Below are positions 47,801-58,122 of a stretch of 64,000 nucleotides of DNA, piece by piece. The DNA lies in contig JAFMOC010000006.1 in the NCBI GenBank assembly GCA_019802505.1, forward strand, positions 4,449,501-4,513,500. The letters are read 5' to 3'. The stretch comes from Corydoras sp. C115 (taxonomy: Eukaryota > Chordata > Actinopteri > Siluriformes > Callichthyidae). The position numbers were made by a program, and so were the translations under genes. The notes under the pieces were generated by a model that was given only the letters and a program-made list of their open reading frames with translations, had not been told where the DNA came from and searched no databases. Positions within the stretch are counted from its first letter, which is position 1. The number at the start of each line of letters is the position of its first letter.

Positions 47801-50800
47801 AAGTTGTTGTGGGGGGCTGCCGAAGACCCAGAGTGAGGAGGTTCGGGCTGAATGCTGCTTTGCTCCGTAATTTCTATACACTCCTCCTGTAGCAGCTGGC
47901 TTTCCACCTGCCGCAGCTCCAGCACCTGGGATACAGCCATAGAAACAGGGTAGAGCACACTCAGTCATCTGCAGCTTAGTTACAGCACACCTTAACATGG
48001 TTTAAACCAATTTAATTCAGTATTCTTTGCTGAACTCTATTAATGTAGGGTTTTAATTCATTTTGAAGTAGGCCGTATGCCTATTGCAAACTGAATACGC
48101 ACCAAGTCCCACTCTGTGAAACCTGGTTTGGCCAATACAAAAAAAAGCCTTTAAGTTTAAAAATGTGCAGTCAAATTTGATTTGACTAAAAATGTTAAAG
48201 AATCCTTCAAATTAAATATGTAAATTACTGTCCTTTATGTTATCAGTTATTATCTGTGGGGATAGGTAAAAAGCACATTTATTCATTTACATATTTTTAT
48301 TCATTTATTCACAATCTTCTGCTTAATACTCTACTAAGGTGACAGGGGGATTCCCCATGCCCATCCAAGAGAAAGTTTCGGGCGTTGGGCAGATCCAATC
48401 CATCACTGGGCACACTCACTTGCACAGACACACAAACATGCTCTATATGGGCAATTTAAAGCTTTAAATTTAGCTTAAATGCATGTTTTTGGACTGTGTA
48501 AGGAACCCGGACCTACGGAAAAAACCTACGCGGACACGGGGAGAACATGGAAATTCCACCCAGATTGGGTGGAAGCCACTAAGTCTTTGTATATTTTCAT
48601 TTTATGCTTATTCATATTTGCACATCACTTTTAATGAGAGAACAAAGGATAACCAATAAAATATACATGTAATAAAATCCAACAAAGTTTAAAGCAGTGG
48701 TTTGATGGAACTCTAAGTTCTGATGTATTACAAAAAACAGTGTGTAAGTCATTCTACAAGATCAAACAAAAAGTTCATGTTTAAGGACTTGTTTCTTTTT
48801 TAATCTCCAAATAATCATTTCATGACATCTTAGTTTGATCTCTTGTTTCTGTGCATGTGTATAATGTGTGTGTGTGTGTGTGCACATATACAAAACGTAA
48901 TTAGATGACTGTTTCACATGATCATTAAGTAGAACCAAACCAGACATGTATTAATTACTAAATTTTGCAGCTGATAATTATGTTTTTGAACGTGTAGTAT
49001 TTTCCTTACAGGACCTTTACTTGTGGGTTTTAAATAGCTTTAATGGTACTTTTATGTCTAATATGTGTAACTGCATTTAAATTGAAAAGTCTACATTTAA
49101 ATACAAAGGTTTATCTCTAATTTATTATCTTTTAACATTAAACACTTGTTATTGTGCCAATACTTTGAATATATAAAATAAAAAAATAAAACATGTAAGA
49201 CCTGTAAACATGTGCAGTAGTCCCGAGTCAGAAGCAACATGTTAAATGGGCAATTCTGTAAGTTATTTTGTAAACAGTAATACACTGTGATGATGCCATT
49301 GTTTCCTACTTATTTTTCATGAAATTTGCGAGTGCTGCTTTCACAGAAAAGTCAGCCTATTCAGATTCTGGAGTGGATGCTGAGCTCCCACTGACAATAA
49401 CCTTCCTTCATTCATAGAGCCACCATCATGGACCAGATGGCTGCCTGATTGTTGGCAACACAACATTCATTTGTGGTGGCACAAATGAAGAGCTCATCAA
49501 CACAAGCTACACGTTCTTCTGTTTGCAGCCCTGTGACAAAAGTCGATCCGAAAGATGGATTGTCTATAAAAACAAAAGCTGCCACTAGTGAGAAAGGCTG
49601 AGGTCAATATGTTCATGATTCTATTCAGTTGACATAAACATTGAAATTGAAGTAAAACATAATTCTGTTGATGCCTTACCATCGCCTTAAAGAGATGCCA
49701 GTCTCCAAAATTCATATTCATCTCTTTCCTCAGTTCATCCAGGTTACACTGACTTAGGACACGCCCATTCACGTTGGCCTAAAATAACAAACACATGATT
49801 CAACCTTGATTAATTTACTTATAATCGCCTGTTAGGACTATCTGGACTTATGTCATTCGCCCTAAAGCTTCTAAAAGTTCATTCATTCATTATCTTCCGC
49901 TTTTATCCTATATTAGGGTCGCGGGTGGGGGGTTCCCCCATGCCCTTCCAGGGGAGAACGTTTCGGGCGCTGGGCAGATACACCTAGGACAGGGCACCAA
50001 TCTATCGCTGGGCACACACTCACACACACAGACACGCACACAAACACACTCTACATGGGGCAATTTGGAGAACTCAATTGACTTGACCCATGTTTTTGGA
50101 CTGTGGGAGGAAACCGGAGAACCCGGAGGAAACCCACGCGGACACGGGGAGAACATGGAAACTCCACCCAGATGGGGATTCGAACCGGGAATCCCTAGTG
50201 CTGAGAGGCGAACGTGCTAACCACTAAGCCACGCTTCTAAAAGTTTGATTTTAATTATATTTAAGCCTGCAGGGTCACAAAAGACAAGCATGTGTTTGCT
50301 GCACAGCTACATACTAACAGATTCTCTGCAAGAGCGTTCTTACTCCAGAACTACAATAGAGATCTTTCAGTATGAAGTCTGTTGGTGCACAGCTGCTCAG
50401 TTTGAAGGTCTGAAGACATTAGTCATCTCTTTGCCATTACTGGCTTGACAGTCAGAGGAAAATGCACACCAGGTGCAGATGATAAATATGTTATTTACTA
50501 AGTCTTATGTTGATGCAACAGAGTGGGTAATACTGTCATGCTATACCATGCTCCTCACTCAAATGAAAGAATTGCAACCAACTGAAAACAAGTTTGAAAG
50601 TATAAAATTAAGTACTTACCTTTATGATGGTAGAAGTGTACTGCTCCAGCATGCTGGAGTCCAGACCTTCAAGTTGGCTTAATCTCTCACACACGGCCCT
50701 GGTGCTCAGAGAGACAAGCATCCCTGGAGGTAGCGTGGAACTAGAACCCTATAAACAGAAGCAGTCATTTGTTTATGGATCACAATATTAAAGTGTTTAG

Positions 50801-52652
50801 TATGAGAAATGCACTTCTGCATTTACATTGTAAACATGTACAAAAACTAGACTCTTCTTGTAGTGGTGCAATACATAAATATCTGCATATCAATCTCTCC
50901 CAACACCAGGAAATCTGACAAAAATTGTCAAAGTGAGGAAAAAAAGAAAGTAAAACAAAAGTCTTTTAAAGAAAAAAGGTTCAAACAAGAAACAATGTCT
51001 AGATTAAGCCACTTTAAACTCTACCTACTCTTTTTAAAGTGCTTGTGGTAATGAAAAGTGGCAACATTGTAAAATATATTAATATAAATGGGAAATTGGC
51101 TGAACAAGTGGTCCAGCTGTGACATTTTTGACAATAATACACACCTCTGACTGCTTCACATTCGTATCAATGCATGATACACAACGCATTATTTTCCCAA
51201 TGTATTTTAAATACTGTGTTCTGTAATTTGGCCACTAGATGGCCATTTTTGTTTTTTTTAGATGAACTGGAATCATGTTACGCCGCGATTAGTGTTCACG
51301 TTAAAAAGCATGGTAGATTACATTTATTAATAATTTAGTTTAAATAAACACATTTATGGACCAAAACCTGTTTCTTTATTATAGTGTGTTTCTAATCATT
51401 TTATAAAAGCAGTAAGGCACTCAATGTCGTGCATTATTGTGAATAAATGATGGGAAAGAGTTGTGACTGTACTCTGCTACACGTCATGCCAAATAACACC
51501 TCTTTCCAGAGATATATTCACAATAATGTACAACCTTACTGCTTTAAAATGTTTATGACAAACTTTGCCAATTACCAGAGTTCATGATCATGATATATTT
51601 ACGCAAGTTTGGATTGAAAGCTGTAAGACGTGTCTTATTTGAAAAGTGCTGTTGCAAAATGATAATTTTCAACTTTTTGTTTATCAAAATTCTAATTTCA
51701 AGCACCATGTAATATAACGGAAGCCAAAACAACACAAATAACAAAAACATGGTCATAAAATGTTTCTCACTGGTATTGTTCTAAGAACTGATAATGAAAG
51801 CTTGGTGTCTGGGGACAGTACCTAGAACTCCTTCTGCAAAACTGAATGAGGAATAAGATTCATGTTAAAGGTCAATGGTGTGAGAAGTGAAAATGACGTG
51901 TCCAACACCTACTAAACATTCTGGCCCATTTCTTGGTAGTATACATTTCCTGAACTTAAAACAACACATAAATCTAACTAATACTCATTTAGATTTACCT
52001 TTAAGTCTTAAAACTCTTATTTTTAATTTTTAAGTTATGTTCTGAATAATGTATCCATGAAAACCGACAGCATTCATAATATTTTTTTTCAGTGTCGTCT
52101 GAAATGCCTTACATGTGTTAAAAATGGAACTGGTAAGCTCATGAATAAAACAAAAGAGATAGAACAGACAGCAGAATTACATGTCAAAGGTAAAAGGAAA
52201 CCTGTACCTGCTTGACTCTGGGGGGCTGAGATTTTGTCTGTTAGAGGCAAGGACAGGAGAGGTGATGAGTGAAGGAAAGGGTAAGATTAGGACACAAGCT
52301 TGAATCATTATGAAGCAACATCACATGCAAACTCAGAAATGGAAATTCAACTTGAGCATTAAAATTAAGGTTTACTATGACATACTGGCCCTGTATATTT
52401 TTAATATGAAATTCTATAACATCAAATTAACATCTTAAAATACTTCTCTATTATTAGGTAAACTGTAGTCAAATAAGTATTGAAATTCACCACCTTTGTT
52501 GCATTGCAGGACAAAGACATGCTATTCATATGTAATAATAGCAAAAAATAAATTTTTGTACATGTTTTTGTACACACACACACACACACATATATATAAA
52601 TTTATATAGTGAAAATGACATGTCCAACACACACACACACACACACATACAC

Positions 52653-52693
<41 letters not shown>

Positions 52694-54860
52694 GTGGACA
52701 AAATTGTTGGTACCCCTTGGTTAATGACAGAAAAACCCACAATGGTAAGAGAAATAACTTTAATCTGATAAAAGTAATAATAAATAAATATTCTATGAAA
52801 ATGTACAAATGAAGTCAGACATTGCTTTTCAACCATGCTTTAACAGAATTATTTAAAAAAATAAACTCATGAAACAGGCCTGGACAGAAATGATGGTACC
52901 CCTGAAAATAATGTGACCAAATGGACATGTTAAATCAAGGTGTGTTCACTAATTAGTATCACAGGTGTCTACAATATTGTAATCAGTCAGTGGGCCTATA
53001 TATAGGGCTACAGGTAGTCACTGTGCTGTTTGGTGACAAGGTGTGTACCACACTCAACATGAACCAGAGGAAGCAAAGAAAAGAGTTGTCTCATGACATT
53101 AGAAAGAAAATAATAGATAAGCATGTTAAAGGTAAAGGTTATAAGACCATCTCCAAGCAGCTTGGTGACAAGGTGTGTACCACACTCAACATGAACCAGA
53201 GGAAGCAAAGAAAAGAGTTGTCTCATGACATTAGAAAGAAAATAATAGACAAGCATGTTAAAGGTAAAGGTTATAAGACCATCTCCAAGCAGCTTGATGT
53301 TCCTGTGACTACAGTTGCACATGTGATTCAGAAATTTAACATCCATGGGACTGTAGCCAACCTCCCTGGACGTGGACGCAGGAGAAAAATTGATGACAAA
53401 TCAAAGAGATGGATAACACGAATGGTAACAAAAGAGTCAAGAAAAACATCTAAAGAGATTCAAGGTGAACTTCAAGCTCAAGGAACATCAGTCTCAGATC
53501 GAACTATCCGTCGATGTTTGAGCCAAAGTGGACTTCATGGGAGACGACCAAGGAGGACACCATTGTTGAAAACAAAACATAAAAAAGCCAGACTGGAATG
53601 TGCCAAACTTCATGTTGACAAGCCACAAAGCTTCTGGGAGAATGTCTTATGGACAGATGAGACAAAAATTTAACTTTTTGGCAAGGCACATCAGCTCTAT
53701 GTTCACAGACGGAAAAATGAAGCATATCAAGAAAAGAACACTGTCCCTACTGTGAAACATGGAGGAGGCTCTGTTATGTTATGGGGCTGCTTTGCTGCAT
53801 CTGGCACAGGGTGTCTTGAATCTGTGCAGGGTATAATGAAATCTCAAGACTATCAAGGGATTCTAGAGAGAAATGTGCTGCCCAGTGTCAGAAAGCTTGG
53901 TCTCAGTCGTAGGTCGTGGGTCTTACAACAGGATAACGACCCAAAACACACATCTAAAAACACTCAAGAATGGCTAAGAGGAAAACACTGGACTATTCTG
54001 AAGTGGCCTTCTATGAGCCCTGACCTAAATCCTATTGAGCATCTTTGGAAGGAGCTGAAACATGCCGTCTGGAAAAGAAACACTTTAAACCTGAGACAAC
54101 TGGAGCAATTTGCACATGAAGAGTGGGCCAAAATACCTGCTGAGAGGTGCAGAAGTCTCACTGACAGATACAGGAATCGTTTGATTGCAGTGATTGCCTC
54201 AAAAGGTTGTGCGACAAAATATTAAGTTAAGGGTAACATCATTTCTGTCCAGGCCTGTTTCATGAGTTTATTTTTTTAAATAATTCTGTTAAAGCATGGT
54301 TGAAAAGCAATGTCTGACTTTCATTTGTACATTTTCATAGAATATTTATTTATTATTACTTTTATCAGATTAAAGTTATTTCTGTTACCATTGTGGGTTT
54401 TTCTGTCATTAACCAAGGGGTACCAACAATTTTGTCCACGTGTGTATATATATATATATATAGTGTGTGTGTGTGTGTGTGTGTGTGTGCGCATGTATCA
54501 GTAGCAGGATTACAGTCACTTCAAGGACTTCTCTAAAGGCATAAAAAAATCTGATTCACAGACTAATGTGTACTTAATTATATTTTGTCCATGAATACTT
54601 CTTAAATAATTCCAAAAGATTTATGTGTGGCTGAGACAGGGTTTCACAGGCTCATGCAAAGGCTTAATTTACACATTATTTTAAATTCATTGAAAACGTG
54701 TTGGCCGACGGTATCCGCTGTGCCCTCGCACCCCCCTACCCCCCTTTCTCCTGGGGGAATGTAATGTTGCAGTGTATAAAGGACACACACATTCATCAAG
54801 CAGAGCCACCTCAGGTGCATCAATTATCTCTAATCAAAGTTCACGGCCTGCCACTGATAT

Positions 54861-54944
<84 letters not shown>

Positions 54945-55868
54945 TTTAATTAACCACTTTACTTTTTTACGTATTTAAGGCTGTTTCGGGGACATCTTTT
55001 TTAAACATTGGTAAAAACAGCCTAAAACTGATCAAGTTCAAGTTATTTATTTATATAGCGCCTTTAAACCCCTAAAGAGCAAGCCGAAGCGACAGTGGCA
55101 AGAAAAAAACTCCCTTTTATGTTGTTATTTAAGGAAGAAACCTTGGGAGGACCAAAACTCAGTGGGGGACTCATCCTTCTTGAGTGGCCAGGCAGCAACA
55201 ACAATGATCATATGTTGATTTCCTAAAATGTACTGTAAACAATCTATAAAATGTTCCTAATAAGTTCTTCCCACTAATGACTTCATTATTTATTTTAAAT
55301 ACCCCAAATATGTGCAATATTGTGTGGCCAAAAACATACTTTAAATAAGGAAGAAATTGTGAAAAGTAAACATAGAATAACTTGAATAAGTACATGTCTG
55401 ATGACTGTAGCTGCTTGCAAAGAGGTATAATCAGGCCTTAAGGAACGCCACAATTTCCCCTACATAGCCATATGACCGTACTGATTAAAATGTAATTGCT
55501 GAAGGGGAGGGTATAAATGGCTGAATTTATTATTCCAAAATCATAGTAAAGCAGCTTTTAAGAATGTCTTTTTTTTGGATATATATTACATTTAAACTAA
55601 CACAATACATATTTTTTGTCATAGGTTTGAGGGCATCCTGCTGTTTTGTCTTGTGTTTAATCTTACATTTAAATTTTATTTACTTTCAATCTCAGTTGTC
55701 TTACAAATCATTTAGTATTGTGGCATCAGGGGTGTGCATAGACTGGGGTGAGGGTGTCATATGTATGTATTTATTAGGGTACCCTATTTGGACTGTTTAG
55801 TGTATGATCACATGATTTCCAAAGTGCTTTTTTTTTTTTCAGGATCAATGTTTTTTGTGATGTATGTG

Positions 55869-55955
<87 letters not shown>

Positions 55956-58090
55956 TAGTTTGGCAAGTGGTAAACGTAATCTCAATGCATGAGAATCTCA
56001 CAGTTTAGACTGGGTTTGGATATTTTTTCTTGTCATTAATTCAGAGCAATTTTACGCTGCTTTCTAAAAGAGCCTTTGGAATAAAAATACTATTTTGAGC
56101 AACTTTTCTGCCTCCAGTGTGACTATTGTTACAATATATTCAGGCCAACAGTTTAATGACATTAAAAGAACATGCTTTATTTACATAATGCTACTATTGA
56201 GACCAATGATGGATATTCTGCAGACATGACAGTTTCAGCCTTTGTATGCTACTTAACATACTGAAATCTGAGAGATTTATGATGAAATTTAACTGCAACC
56301 AGCTTTTATTAATGAGACCCCATAAAATTTTGTTAAAACCTAGTGGCTGATTTCATTGTACTACTACTGATTAAATAATAAATTAATACTTCAAAAAGAA
56401 TTTTATATTTAAACTGAAATTCAGAAAATAACCTTTGAAAGTTGGTACCATCATTTTGCAGAAGTTGGATAAGACGAATCCCAGTACAATATTTAAAATT
56501 TATATATAAACCTTAAAACATATTCAAGGCAATTGGATATATTTATAGTCAATAAATAAATGATGTTAGGAACGTAACCTTGGGATTTGCATACTAAATA
56601 AAGACTTAAATTTTAAAGCAATCCAACAAAAACAATAAAAGCAAGGTGGCAACAGCGCATGAGCAGCGGAAGCTGTGGGAATATGTGTGATAGTAAACAT
56701 GAGTGCTTATGTAAACATGAATACAACGATACAAACATGCAGAAAAACTGAAATGACAGCCTTTTCTAGACAAGTACAGTAAAACTAACTAGGAATTGAA
56801 AGGATTATATTTTTATTATAGTAGGCAGTGTTTATCATGCTGATGTTCATAAATTTTTTACTACAGGGGCAGGGGCAAATCATATGCCATGCACATTATA
56901 GTGATCTCAATAGTGATTACTTCTGTTTTAAGTTCATTAAAGTTTAAAGGTATTAAAAAAAAAAAAAAAAACTATACAACTAATGTCACACCACTGCCAC
57001 TGAGTGAAAAACTCGTGGCAGTTCCCCATGCCCATCCAGGAAAGAAGGTTTCAGGCGCTGGGCACACCCAGGACAGGGCGCCAATCTATCGCTGGGCGCA
57101 CACTCACTCACTCACACACAAACACACTCTATTTGGGGCAATTTGGAGCATTCAATTGACCTTGATCCATGACTGTGGGAGGGGAGAACCCGGAGGAAAC
57201 CAACACAGACACAGGGAGCACATGGAAACTCCACCCAGATTGGGATTCGAACTGGGAACCCCTTGTGCTGAGAGGCTACTTAAATATTCATTCATTCATT
57301 CATTATCTTCCGCTTTATCCTCTATTAGGGTCGTGGTGGGGTTCCCCATGCCCATCCAGGGGAGAACGTCTCGGGCGCCGGGCAGACACATCCAGGACAG
57401 GGTGCCAACCTATCGCTGGGCACACACTCACTCACACAAACACACTCTACATGGAGCAATTTGGAGAACTCAATTGACTTGATCCATGTTTTTGGACTGT
57501 GGGAGGAAACCGGAGAACCCGGAGGAAACCCACACGTACACAGGGAGAACATAGAAACTACACCCAGATGGGGATTCGAAACCGGGAATCCCTAGTGATG
57601 AGAGGTGAATGTGCTAACCACTAAGCCACCGTGCCGCCCTTACTTAAATATCATTTTGCTTTATAGAAATCTATATAACACTGCATTACAGCTAGAGCTA
57701 TTGGTCCATTACAGCTAAAATCTGTTAAATAGGGAACCGTTAAATAGTCATCTGTATAGAAGTAAGCTAAATTTTTAGGGATGTGTAGAAAAATGAAATC
57801 ATGTTTTAACTTCGTTCTGAATAAAAAGAAGGGGAAAAAAACATTGCCATCAAAACACTTTTCTCTACAATTCTAAAAATATTTTCTGCATGGAGTTAAG
57901 CTATGTATTAAGTTATAACGTTATATATATATACACACACACACACAACATTATTTTTAGTCCATAGTTTCATCCACATAACAAGAAAATGTAGACACAA
58001 GTTTGAACTGAAACATAATTAACAACCATAATTTTGCATATCTATTCAGAAATATCTATTTAACATATATTTTTATAAATGATATATCCA

Positions 58091-58122
<32 letters not shown>

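Larger units (their letters stand above)
52677..54444 (+). mobile_element. Tc1-like transposon, IR/DR type, nearly intact
   Basis: The inverted arms (about 52677-52903 and 54229-54444) flank a single transposase gene. By eye the arms differ at only about four positions in roughly 215 aligned bases, apart from CA-repeat length at the outer edge. Each arm carries an outer and an inner direct repeat of about 24 bp. The outer copies begin GTGGACAAAATTGTTGG (52694-52717; complement of 54416-54439) and the inner ones CTGGACAGAAATGATGG (52880-52903; complement of 54229-54252). This is the IR/DR architecture of Sleeping Beauty-like elements. The flanking bases are TA on both sides, as expected. It sits in a kidins220 intron, antisense to the gene. 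Confidence 0.9.

Noticed and set aside
51820..51850. Possible extra kidins220 exon between exons D and E
   Set aside because: An acceptor-like TTTTGCAG and a donor-like GTACTG enclose only 12 bases ending in a stop codon, so it would truncate the protein.
52990..53190. Upstream ATG at 52990 as the transposase start
   Set aside because: It lies in 5' non-coding sequence before the duplicated block. The ATGs inside the duplication (53059 and 53191) match the usual start of this family.
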